Source: a virus
Length of the DNA stretch: 41,932 nt
Virus record (IMG/VR): IMGVR_UViG_3300048836_000983
Coordinates: 1-41,932 of that record
Direction: 5' to 3' (one strand)
In this document: one piece after another, positions 30,389 through 37,392 of the stretch
How the letters are laid out: every line of letters starts with the position of its first letter
Numbering within the stretch: position 1 is the stretch's first letter
Notes under the pieces: generated by a model
Database searches by the model: none
What the model was told of the DNA's origin: nothing
What the model saw: the letters and a program-made list of their open reading frames with translations, nothing else
Translations under genes and position numbers: made by a program

Positions 30389-30411
30389 GGTGGGCCTCGC
30401 AGGTTTGAAAT

Positions 30412-30442
30412 AAAAAAGCCCACCAGGAGGTCCGGGCGGGCT
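30412..30442 (-). terminator. Intrinsic terminator at the end of the Rpn unit
   Basis: Stem AGCCCaCC / GGcGGGCT (30417-30424 with 30435-30442, one mismatch), followed on the minus strand by TTTTTT (30417-30412). It separates the Rpn unit from the two phage genes upstream of the small terminase. Confidence 0.8.
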
Positions 30443-30481
30443 AGGGTAGGCGCTGACGCCAAAGGGAGGATTCGAGGAGAT

Positions 30482-30760
30482 TTATGCGTTGTCTGAGAAA
30501 ACGTCGTCGATGGTTTTTGCGTCGAGGATGCGCTCTGCCCAGGTGTCCAACTGTTCTGGCGAGGAGCTCATGAGCCGGTCCTGCAGGCACAGGTCGATGG
30601 TGTTCTCGCCAAAACGTTTGACGAGCAGGCGGTGTAACATGGCCACCCGACCTTTGATTTCGCCTTCCTTTCGACCTTTGGCCTCACCTCTGGCTTCTCC
30701 TCTGGCCTCGTCTTCTGAAATCCATTTTCCGCTGAAAAGCGGAAGTCGTTCTGCAGGCAT
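30482..30760 (-). CDS. Detached copy of the Rpn C-terminal domain (RpnS-like)
   Basis: 92 aa from ATG at 30760, preceded by AAGGTGA; a GTG at 30769 is also possible. It is a second copy of the last 92 residues of the adjacent full-length Rpn protein, with 67 of 92 residues identical by my count and no indel. Its helix has five four-residue units (EARG, EARG, EAKG, RKEG, EIKG). In studied Rpn systems the separately made C-terminal domain (RpnS) blocks the toxic full-length nuclease; this gene would provide such a domain from its own reading frame. No nuclease residues are present. It is read 36 bases after the nuclease gene, before the terminator at 30412. Confidence 0.82.
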   Translation of the reverse strand: MPAERLPLFSGKWISEDEARGEARGEAKGRKEGEIKGRVAMLHRLLVKRFGENTIDLCLQDRLMSSSPEQLDTWAERILDAKTIDDVFSDNA

Positions 30761-30796
30761 TGCTATCACCTTGGCGAGTTCAAGTAAGTCGGGTGA

Positions 30797-31075
30797 TTAT
30801 GCCTTGTCTGAAAAAACTTCGTCGATGGTCTTGGCGTCGAGGATACGCTCTGCCCAGACGTCGAGCTGCTCCGGCGAGGAGTTCATGAGTCGTTCCTGCA
30901 GGCGCAGATCGATGATGTTTTTGCCGAAGCGTTTGACAAGCTGGCGGTGCAGGATGGCTGCGCGGCCCTTGGCCTCGCCTCTGGCCTCACCTCTGGCCTC
31001 GCCTTCCTTCCGGCCTATGGCCTCACCTTCCGAGATCCATTTTTCGCTGAACAGCGGGAGTTTATCTGCAAGCAT
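30797..31075 (-). CDS. Internal RpnS within the Rpn gene (predicted internal start)
   Basis: An in-frame ATG at codon 246 (31075) is preceded by a full GAGGTGA ribosome site (31087-31081) and a 5-base spacer. It would give 92 residues, exactly the length of the detached copy downstream. Internal translation of the C-terminal domain as an antitoxin is established for Rpn proteins of other bacteria; here it is inferred from the strong site. Confidence 0.7.
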   Translation of the reverse strand: MLADKLPLFSEKWISEGEAIGRKEGEARGEARGEAKGRAAILHRQLVKRFGKNIIDLRLQERLMNSSPEQLDVWAERILDAKTIDEVFSDKA

Positions 31076-31810
31076 GGCTATCACCTCTTCGAGTTCGGTT
31101 ACGTCGGGTATCTGTACGCTTTCGCCCAGACGTTGTCTGAGCACCCGTTTGGCCCAGACTGTCAGAGCCCGACGCAGGCTCAGATATTTGGGTCCACTAA
31201 ATATTTGCATAAAGCGAGCAAGGTCCAAAGACAAGTCCTGGAGGTCATCTCTGCGCTCCATGCGCACAAAGAGACTCGCCGCGCTCTCGTTCTGTAGGCT
31301 TTCTTCCGGCGTATGCCGAGCGTCCACGAGAAAGTAGCGCAGGCTCGGGTGGTACTTGGCCAGGAAGCGCGAGGTCGGAACGATCAGTTCGGAGACTTCC
31401 TCTCTGGCGTTCCAGGCAGAGGCTCCCCGGTAGAGCACCAGTGGGAAGACCGGTGGCAAAAGTTCTCCGGTTTTGACGGCGCCTGACTTAATCAAGTCCT
31501 GGTACAAGAGGCCCACGTAGACCATGATACGCACAGCCATCCACGGGTCAATCTCGCTTTGAAATTCGATGAGCAGGTACACGTAGAACCACTGGCCGCG
31601 AAACTTGACCCGCCAGATGACGTCGTCATGGCGTTCACGCAAATCATCGGTGACGTAGGAGCCGTTTTGCTTTTCAAGAGTCGAGAAGTCGAGATGGCTC
31701 ACCCACTCTTCAGGTACGAAGTCCCGGATAAGACTCTCGACCATCTCCTGGTGGCTGAACAGGAGCTTGTACGATTCGTCGTGCGGTGTGTTTTCACGGG
31801 TGCTGGCCAT
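30797..31810 (-). CDS. rpn: Rpn-family PD-(D/E)XK nuclease (recombination-promoting nuclease / transposase_31 type)
   Basis: 337 aa, usual length for Rpn proteins. N-terminal H-D-E-S-Y-K-L-L-F-S (residues 10-19), then the catalytic core D62-D63-V-I-W, V-Y-L-L-I-E82-F-Q84-S-E and R94 in M-A-V-R-I-M-V-Y, matching the family's D...ExQ active site. Residues 246-337 form the C-terminal DUF4351-like domain with five tetrads (EAIG, RKEG, EARG, EARG, EAKG). Full-length Rpn is known as a toxic DNase acting against phage. Bounded by terminators at 31852 and 30412, it is a separate module in the phage genome. AGGAG precedes ATG. Confidence 0.92.
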   Translation of the reverse strand: MASTRENTPHDESYKLLFSHQEMVESLIRDFVPEEWVSHLDFSTLEKQNGSYVTDDLRERHDDVIWRVKFRGQWFYVYLLIEFQSEIDPWMAVRIMVYVGLLYQDLIKSGAVKTGELLPPVFPLVLYRGASAWNAREEVSELIVPTSRFLAKYHPSLRYFLVDARHTPEESLQNESAASLFVRMERRDDLQDLSLDLARFMQIFSGPKYLSLRRALTVWAKRVLRQRLGESVQIPDVTELEEVIAMLADKLPLFSEKWISEGEAIGRKEGEARGEARGEAKGRAAILHRQLVKRFGKNIIDLRLQERLMNSSPEQLDVWAERILDAKTIDEVFSDKA

Positions 31811-31851
31811 AGGTAACTCCTAGCGTAGGCGGCGAAGGCAGGCAAGGCATG

Positions 31852-31885
31852 AAAAAACCCGCCGATGCGCAAATTCATCGACGGG
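31852..31885 (-). terminator. Intrinsic terminator closing the early operon
   Basis: CCCGcCGATG (31858-31867) pairs with CATCGaCGGG (31876-31885) around an 8-base loop, one mismatch, followed on the minus strand by TTTTTT (31857-31852). It lies 66 bases past the stop of the last early gene and upstream of the Rpn start. Confidence 0.85.
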
Positions 31886-31950
31886 CACAATTTCTGACTT
31901 TCGAGAAAAAACCTACTTTCTGTCTGACAGCTATGTCAACCCACGAATTT
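31886..31950 (-). promoter_or_regulatory. Possible promoter before the terminator
   Basis: TTGACA at 31939-31934 on the minus strand, with TAGGTT 18 bases later as a weak -10. It would start just ahead of the terminator, so it could drive the Rpn gene with attenuation or only a short terminated RNA. Weak evidence. Confidence 0.3.
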
Positions 31951-32523
31951 TCATCCCGGTCGATTTTTTGAAGACTCATTGCGCATGGCCCGGATCCTTC
32001 CGGTTCTGGGCACGAGGCCATAAACTCGAGTCAGACCCCACAGCGCACTGACCAGAACACCTTTGGCTTCGTCCGTGGTCATAGATCGTCCTCTCCAGCC
32101 GGCTCTGGTGGACCATTCACGCAGCGAGGCGCCAAGGCCCACCACATACCAGAGGGCGGCGGCGCTTGGGCTTTCGTGTCCGCCGACTGCCTCGATAGCG
32201 TTCCACACCGCCTGAGCTGAAGTGGCATTCGTGACAACGATTGATTCTCCCTGTCCGGAGCTGCTCAGGCCACTAATTTCCGACGGCCATCCAGAGCCGT
32301 AGCCTGATGCGAAGGCTCGGTGAAAATCCGCCTCGAAGATCCGCCCGGCATCGTGCATGTCCTGGTTGATGGCGTTGTTCTTGAGCAGAAGCGTCAGAGT
32401 GTCCATGACGCGGTAGTGGTCAGCGGTTTTGTTTTCGTCGTCACGCTCGCGCACAAACCGGGCAGTGCTGCCGTCAGGGCGTACCACGCAATCGCCAATT
32501 CGCGGTTTCTTACGTGCTCTCAT
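31951..32523 (-). CDS. Phage protein with DUF6456-like helical domain, possible regulator
   Basis: 190 aa, last gene of the early operon. The N-terminal G-D-C-V-V-R-P-D-G-S-T-A is a small beta part; the centre D-H-Y-R-V-M-D-T-L-T-L-L-L-K-N-N-A-I-N-Q-D-M-H-D-A-G-R-I-F-E-A-D-F-H-R-A-F resembles the DUF6456 family; W-N-A-I-E-A-V-G-G and L-W-Y-V-V-G-L-G-A-S-L-R-E-W follow. Its position at the end of the early operon, where antiterminators or late activators often sit, suggests a regulatory role; that is inference only. ATGA overlap with the gene before. Confidence 0.6.
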   Translation of the reverse strand: MRARKKPRIGDCVVRPDGSTARFVRERDDENKTADHYRVMDTLTLLLKNNAINQDMHDAGRIFEADFHRAFASGYGSGWPSEISGLSSSGQGESIVVTNATSAQAVWNAIEAVGGHESPSAAALWYVVGLGASLREWSTRAGWRGRSMTTDEAKGVLVSALWGLTRVYGLVPRTGRIRAMRNESSKNRPG

Positions 32524-32879
32524 CGTTCCTCCGTGATCTGCCAGGTTGTCCCAAGTGCTCCGTCTCGCTTGCGGCGAATGGTCACCCTGTCGTCGACCGT
32601 GGCCACGACCGTCCAGGTTTCACCGTCGCCTCGGTCGATGACGTTGCCGACCCGCCAGGGAATGCACTGCATGCTTGTGACGGTCCTGGCACCATAAAGG
32701 CGAGCGGCGATGCGGGTGAGCAGGGCTTGCTCCTCGGTATTTACGTCTTGCGGGTCCACGGTCACGATACCAAGTTTGTGCCAGAGGGTGGCTCGCAAGG
32801 CGCGAAGCTCTGTGGTGTCGGCAGTTTGCCGGGTTCGTGGCTGCGGAGCCTTAAAGTTTGGCCAGAGCTTGGTCTTCAT
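32520..32879 (-). CDS. Phage early protein, unknown function
   Basis: 119 aa, not recognised. N-terminal half helical (E-L-R-A-L-R-A-T-L-W-H-K-L-G-I-V), C-terminal half a small beta barrel (M-Q-C-I-P-W-R-V-G-N-V-I-D-R-G-D-G-E-T-W-T-V-V-A-T-V-D-D-R-V-T-I-R-R), SH3-like in its W-x-V/G-D/T-x-V pattern. Overlaps both neighbours by ATGA, so it belongs to the replication operon between the RuvC-like resolvase and the last gene. Confidence 0.7.
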   Translation of the reverse strand: MKTKLWPNFKAPQPRTRQTADTTELRALRATLWHKLGIVTVDPQDVNTEEQALLTRIAARLYGARTVTSMQCIPWRVGNVIDRGDGETWTVVATVDDRVTIRRKRDGALGTTWQITEER

Positions 32880-33343
32880 AGTGCGCCTCTCTGGTCCATG
32901 GTCCAGGTCAAAAGCGCCAAGGCGTCGGCCTCGTTATCGTCTTTGGGAGAAAAGCCCCTGACCCTCATGGCCACGATGACCTCGGCCTTGCCCGCGTTGC
33001 CCTTGCCAGTGACGTGCTTCTTGATCGTGCCGACCGGCACACCCAGGTAGGGAACTTGGTGGAGTTCGCACCACGCGGTCAGCGTGGCCATGAAGCCGCC
33101 GTAGACGTGGCTTGAGTCGGTGCTCACATGCCTGCGCACCTCCTCGTAGCTGATCAGGTCCAGCGACCCAGCCAGGTGTTTGATTTCGGTCAGCCAGTGC
33201 GTGAAGCGCAGGTAGCGGATGCCTCCGCCTTCAAATCGTCCGGTCTTGAAGTGCTCGGTACCGCTGGTGACCATGCCGCATGTATCCTTGAGCGCCCAGC
33301 CGGTGCGTGAGCCGAGGTCAAGTGAGAGGATGGAAGTATGCAT
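32876..33343 (-). CDS. RuvC-like Holliday junction resolvase
   Basis: 155 aa, near RuvC in length (173 aa). RNase-H fold with acidic residues in the right places: D9 in I-L-S-L-D-L-G-S-R-T-G-W-A, E67/E68 in L-I-S-Y-E-E-V, and D135/D136 with D140 in K-D-D-N-E-A-D-A-L-A-L. Also K-x-x-V-T-G-K-G-N-A-G-K, the RuvC family loop. It would resolve branched replication or recombination intermediates before packaging. It follows the primase across a 166-base spacer holding a 20-bp inverted repeat. Confidence 0.9.
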   Translation of the reverse strand: MHTSILSLDLGSRTGWALKDTCGMVTSGTEHFKTGRFEGGGIRYLRFTHWLTEIKHLAGSLDLISYEEVRRHVSTDSSHVYGGFMATLTAWCELHQVPYLGVPVGTIKKHVTGKGNAGKAEVIVAMRVRGFSPKDDNEADALALLTWTMDQRGAL

Positions 33344-33381
33344 ATTTCACTTTTCCTTTATTTTTAGTGCCTTGTGATGAT

Positions 33382-33478
33382 GTCTGAAGGATTTGAAGGG
33401 TCTGACGGTTAACCCCTTATACGTGTGTACGCGCGCGTGTGTGGGTGTAAATCATAGCACCCTTCAAATCCTTCAGAC
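33382..33478. repeat. Perfect 20-bp inverted repeat around an alternating purine-pyrimidine tract
   Basis: GTCTGAAGGATTTGAAGGGT at 33382-33401 is exactly repeated in reverse complement at 33459-33478. The 57-base interior holds TACGTGTGTACGCGCGCGTG (from 33420), a Z-DNA-prone alternating sequence. Located between the primase and the resolvase in one operon. Could form a cruciform, a replication origin site, or a long RNA hairpin. Confidence 0.9.
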
Positions 33479-33509
33479 TTTTTCATAAACCTTGAATTGA
33501 TTAGGAATT

Positions 33510-35780
33510 CTAATCTGGGTATCTGGAGTCGTCCGGATACTCTTTGGGCTGCAGGCTTATGCCTTGGAAGCCCATGGCTCCTTTGGAATTGCGCCAGCGA
33601 TCAAAGCGCCTAGAGAGTAAGGTTTCCGAGAATCGTTTCACAGATCCGACAAACTCGCCGCGCTTTTCGGCCCAATCTTTCCAGTCCGCAAAGAGCTCAG
33701 AAGTGGCCGAGCGTGCTGCAGACGAGATGTAGCAGCGTTCGGTCATCCACTGCCCAAGAGCATCTTCCGCCTCGAAGTATTCATCCGTGGCGTCGATGAT
33801 TGACTGCGGCGGGTTGAGTCCTTGGCTTTGCCATTCCAGGCAGCCTTGAACGCCCCAGGTGAAGATGCCATTGGCTTCGGCCAGGAGTTTGTTTGGAAGC
33901 TGTCTGTCGCGTTTCTCTGGCGGCACGGTGATCGTGAAAGGGATCAGGTGCAGCCGTCGTTTCATGGCCTCATCGATGTTGCGGATGGCTGGCTTGTGAT
34001 TGCCTGCGATGACGAGCTTGAACTGCGGGACAAAGGTGAAGAAATCTTGACGCATGAAGCGGGCGGACACCCGGTCGCCGCCAGTGATCTCTTTGATCTT
34101 GGACTCGTTCCAGCGCCGCCCTTGTTCAGTCTCGGTGGCACCGACGAATCGAGCACCGCGCAGGCCTGCCAGATCCGTGGGGTGTCGGTCGCCGCGAGAT
34201 TCCATGAAGGTGTCCATGGGCGCGTTGGCTGCGTAGTCACCCATGAGGGTGAAGAGGGTGTTGACGAAGACGGATTTCCCATTGGCGCCAGTGCCGTACA
34301 GGAAGAAGAGCGCATGCTCGCTGGTTGCGCCTGTCATGCAGTAGCCAAACATACGCTGCAGATAGGCGATGATGGCGTCGTCGTTGCCGGTGACCTGACG
34401 CAGGAACTGCATCCAGGCCGGGCAGGTTGCTTGCTTGTCCACTGTGGCGGCGGCAATTTTGGTCATACGATCAGACCTGTCGTGAGGGCGCATGTCCCCA
34501 GTGCTGAGATCGACGACCCCGCCAGGCGTATTGATAATCCAGCTATCCGAATCCCATTCGTCCGCCGTGGCTGCATGTCTGCGATCGGTGCGAGCGAGAC
34601 GTTCGACACCGCCAACAGTGCTGCTGGCCGCAAGTTTAGTCGCGACCTTGGGACTCTCTGCCTGGACAGCTGCGTGACGGCATACGTGGCGAATCAGGTC
34701 CGTGGCCGCGAGAGTTTCCTCGGTCCTCCAGCGCTGGCCATCCCACATGAGCCATTTGCCCCAGTTGGCTACGTAGCGCCAATCGCTGTGGTAGCGCCGG
34801 GTAAAGTTCACGGCCAGCGCGTCTTCTGTGCCCCAGACCGTGTTGTCGCTGTTGTCTGGGTCATCAGGGGCGTGGTCGCCGTCAGAGACAGGATGAACAG
34901 TCATGCGCGGCCCGGAAGCAACAAAAGCCTGGACGTCGAATCCTTCATCGATGGCGTCGGCTGCGTCCCAGCCATCAGGGCGTTCATCTGGCGGCAGGAG
35001 GATATTGCAAGAGCTTGCTCCAGCGCCCAGCACGGCCTGTGAGGCGGCCTCGGCATAACCAAAGCCGGGCCTGTCCCGGTCCGGCCAGATCAGCACGTCT
35101 TTTCCGGCCAGAGGTGACCAGTCGGTCTTGTTCACCGGAGCCTTGGCTCCGTGCATGGCGGTGGTGGCAGGGTATCCGGCTTCGATGAGCGCCAGGGCGC
35201 ACTTCTCGCCTTCGACCAGGATGATCGTTTCGGCTTGGAGCATGCCTGGCTGGTTGAAGAGGGGCCTCGGCTCGGGAGCCTTGTGTTTGCCTGTGGGCAC
35301 GTCATACGGACGAAACTCTTTTTTACGGCCTGGCGGGTCGTAGCGGTACACGCAGGCGATGAGTTTTCCCTGGGCGTCAAAGTAGTCGTACTTGGCTGTG
35401 ACGGGTCCCAAATCGTCGAGATTTTGTCTTCTAACTTTTTTAGGAGCCTGGCCGAGGAGGTTTTGAGCGCTCTCGAGCACCTGGGTGAAGTCGTTTTTTG
35501 CATCGAGGCTATGGGTCGCCGCTACAAGATCGAAGATGTCGCCACCCTCGCCTGTGGCAAAATCAAGCCACAGCCCTGCGCTCTCGCCATCCAGCGTGAC
35601 CGAGAGACTCTCGCCTGGTTCGCCCTGGATGTTGCCGACCACAAAGCGCTGACCATGGACGCGCCCACCTGGCAGGATGCGTTCCAGCACTGAGTCGAGC
35701 CGTGAAAGCAGTGCCTGCTTTACCTCGTTACGCAGAGCGCCTTGCGGTTGTTCTTTGGGTATATCGTTGAAATCAAGCAT
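33510..35780 (-). CDS. Phage primase-helicase (TOPRIM primase with D5-type SF3 helicase)
   Basis: 756 aa. N-terminal part has a G-L-W-L-D-F-A-T-G-E-G-G-D-I-F-D-L-V motif of primase relatives; TOPRIM at about 190-280 (I-I-L-V-E-G-E-K-C-A-L-A-L; L-I-W-P-D-R-D-R-P-G); then a D5_N segment and SF3 helicase with Walker A G-T-G-A-N-G-K-S near residue 493 and a conserved W-N-E-S-K-I-K-E-I-T-G-G-D. It starts replication by making primers and unwinding DNA, as the P4 alpha protein does. ATG at 35780 overlaps the gene before by eight bases. Confidence 0.95.
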   Translation of the reverse strand: MLDFNDIPKEQPQGALRNEVKQALLSRLDSVLERILPGGRVHGQRFVVGNIQGEPGESLSVTLDGESAGLWLDFATGEGGDIFDLVAATHSLDAKNDFTQVLESAQNLLGQAPKKVRRQNLDDLGPVTAKYDYFDAQGKLIACVYRYDPPGRKKEFRPYDVPTGKHKAPEPRPLFNQPGMLQAETIILVEGEKCALALIEAGYPATTAMHGAKAPVNKTDWSPLAGKDVLIWPDRDRPGFGYAEAASQAVLGAGASSCNILLPPDERPDGWDAADAIDEGFDVQAFVASGPRMTVHPVSDGDHAPDDPDNSDNTVWGTEDALAVNFTRRYHSDWRYVANWGKWLMWDGQRWRTEETLAATDLIRHVCRHAAVQAESPKVATKLAASSTVGGVERLARTDRRHAATADEWDSDSWIINTPGGVVDLSTGDMRPHDRSDRMTKIAAATVDKQATCPAWMQFLRQVTGNDDAIIAYLQRMFGYCMTGATSEHALFFLYGTGANGKSVFVNTLFTLMGDYAANAPMDTFMESRGDRHPTDLAGLRGARFVGATETEQGRRWNESKIKEITGGDRVSARFMRQDFFTFVPQFKLVIAGNHKPAIRNIDEAMKRRLHLIPFTITVPPEKRDRQLPNKLLAEANGIFTWGVQGCLEWQSQGLNPPQSIIDATDEYFEAEDALGQWMTERCYISSAARSATSELFADWKDWAEKRGEFVGSVKRFSETLLSRRFDRWRNSKGAMGFQGISLQPKEYPDDSRYPD

Positions 35781-36054
35781 GTTGATCTCCTTTTTTGGTT
35801 CTTGATTGCTTCCAGCATCTGGCCATTTCGCGCACGAACGCGGGGTCCAGCCCGGCTAAAGAACACCAGTGCGCACATGCCTTGCCATCCAGGAATACCT
35901 CGGCGCTCCGGCGCTGGCTGGACACACCCTGGTCCAGGATGGCCCTGGCAAGCAGGGCCACCACCAGACGGGATTCAGGCGAGTGAGTGAGGGTGTGCCG
36001 GGACAACATGCGCTCCACCGCTGTCATGGTGGACGTGGCTCTTATCCCGGCCAT
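35773..36054 (-). CDS. Small early protein, unknown function
   Basis: 93 aa from ATG at 36054 (the frame is open to 36099; the shorter start overlaps the nuclease gene by only 13 bases). Helical protein with M-T-A-V-E-R-M-L-S-R-H-T-L-T-H-S-P-E-S-R-L-V-V-A-L-L-A-R-A-I, F-L-D-G-K-A-C-A-H-W-C-S-L-A-G-L-D-P-A-F-V-R and a basic end. The middle resembles small phage proteins that lie beside primase genes, with no known role. It overlaps the primase start. Confidence 0.65.
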   Translation of the reverse strand: MAGIRATSTMTAVERMLSRHTLTHSPESRLVVALLARAILDQGVSSQRRSAEVFLDGKACAHWCSLAGLDPAFVREMARCWKQSRTKKGDQHA

Positions 36055-36788
36055 TGGTCGACCTCCCAGCACCGATGCTGCCAAGCGCACATTCTGCATT
36101 CGAAGTGGGAGCTTTCGGCGCAGCCTCGCGGCAGGAGTTCAACGGCTCGGCTGGCGGCCAGGATTTTTGCCGCCCGGTCGCTCATGCGCTGGGCCAGGGT
36201 CACGTCAAAGGGTACAAGCTCGGCGTGGATCTCCATGCTGTCGGCGTTTATGACCGTGAAGATGGCCGGGTTTTGGTGCAGTTCCAGGTAGGCTTGATAT
36301 ACAGCGACCTGTGCAGCGTAGACCGGCCTGGAAGCGGCGATCCCTAGGCGCTGGATCTCTTTGAAGCTCTTTGTATTCACGCATTTTGACTCCCAGAGGG
36401 CCGGGTAGGCGATGTCCTCTGGCCCACCCAGGAAAACTCCGTCGATATGCCCTTGCAGGAGCCCTTTGGCGACGCTGAAGCCAAACTGATGACCGTTTGC
36501 ATCATGTGTGCGCAGATCGAAACCTCCAAGGCGCAGCCAGCCCGCCAAGGCATCCTCAAGGATGTGCCCACGTTCAAAGATGCGCAGCAGTCGCCCATCG
36601 GGTTCCTTGCCCTGGTCTCTTGGGATATGATCGAACTCGTATTGCAGGGCGCGCTCGCAGGCCACGCCAAGCCTGGATGCTCCCAGGTATTCTCGGCGTT
36701 CCTGCGTGGCCCGGTGCGCAACCATCCCGGTATCGACCATGCCCTGCAGTTGCTCGGAGAAGGTGAGGGTGTGATTGAAATCAAGCAT
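36042..36788 (-). CDS. PD-(D/E)XK exonuclease, Cas4/RecB-like
   Basis: 248 aa. Nuclease core: G-H-I-D-G-V-F-L (Asp), then L-W-E-S-K-C (Glu-x-Lys), and the Q-V-A-V-Y-Q-A-Y helix typical of the PDDEXK_1 group. A Cys in V-A-C-E-R-A-L and three Cys in E-C-R-M-C-A-W-Q-H-R-C-W near the C-terminus match an iron-sulphur site as in Cas4. In this phage type it pairs with the Sak4-type protein for strand processing and recombination. Followed by the 93-aa gene with an overlap. Confidence 0.85.
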   Translation of the reverse strand: MLDFNHTLTFSEQLQGMVDTGMVAHRATQERREYLGASRLGVACERALQYEFDHIPRDQGKEPDGRLLRIFERGHILEDALAGWLRLGGFDLRTHDANGHQFGFSVAKGLLQGHIDGVFLGGPEDIAYPALWESKCVNTKSFKEIQRLGIAASRPVYAAQVAVYQAYLELHQNPAIFTVINADSMEIHAELVPFDVTLAQRMSDRAAKILAASRAVELLPRGCAESSHFECRMCAWQHRCWEVDQWPG

Positions 36789-36798
36789 TTCTCACCTC

Positions 36799-37389
36799 CT
36801 AGAACATCGCGTCGACAGGTATATTGCCGGTGGCCCAGGGCGGCTTGCCGTTTGAACTTGGCTGCGCAGCCGGGCTCGGCATGGTCACCGTGCCCATGAT
36901 AGCCGCGTAGTCCTTGTGCCCGGGTTCGATGGCGTTTTTGATGGTGTTCTTGTGTCCGCCCTTGGCGTCCTCCTCCACGTCGATGCGGGCCACGAAGACG
37001 ATGCCGTTCAAGTCCTCAAAGCCCTTGATGCGCCGTACCTCCATGGCTCGCGGGCTGTTGTCCCCTGGCAGGATCCCTTTGGCGGAGTTGAGCATGGCCC
37101 GCACAAGCGAGCGACCCATGTTTCCCCAGTCCGGGCCTTTGGCGCTGTAGAGGCCGATGTTGAACCAGACCTTGCGGCGCGCGAATTCGCCTTCAATGAC
37201 CACGGCTTCGCACGAAAGATAGACGGCTCCGGTGTTGGGTGAATACTTGGCCCAGCCACCGGTCCAGCCTTGGCTTGGATCATCGTAACCGCCTGGTCTT
37301 ATGAGCATGCGCACCTTGGCCAGTGTGCCCTTGGGGATGATGTCGTATTCGTGCTGCTGCTCGGCATCGTTGAAATCAAAGTATGACAT
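36799..37389 (-). CDS. Probable single-strand DNA-binding protein
   Basis: 196 aa. Beta-rich N-terminal domain with K-G-T-L-A-K-V-R-M-L-I-R-P-G-G-Y, Y-L-S-C-E-A-V-V-I-E-G-E-F-A-R-R-K-V-W-F-N-I-G-L-Y and F-V-A-R-I-D-V-E-E-D, an OB-fold-like layout, then a Pro/Gly/Ser-rich tail ending D-A-M-F as in SSB-type proteins. Located between the Sak4-like recombinase and the nuclease, where phages place their SSB. Identity rests on fold pattern and position; a tight 3-base gap joins it to the recombinase gene. Confidence 0.65.
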   Translation of the reverse strand: MSYFDFNDAEQQHEYDIIPKGTLAKVRMLIRPGGYDDPSQGWTGGWAKYSPNTGAVYLSCEAVVIEGEFARRKVWFNIGLYSAKGPDWGNMGRSLVRAMLNSAKGILPGDNSPRAMEVRRIKGFEDLNGIVFVARIDVEEDAKGGHKNTIKNAIEPGHKDYAAIMGTVTMPSPAAQPSSNGKPPWATGNIPVDAMF

Positions 37390-37392
37390 GGC

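Noticed and set aside
30690-31030. Short repeats in the Rpn genes as a CRISPR or minisatellite
   Set aside because: They encode the tetrad helix (E-A-R-G units) in frame in both copies and have no spacers.
33822-35042. 406-codon open frame on the plus strand
   Set aside because: Antisense to the primase-helicase gene, which has clear domains; the product resembles nothing.
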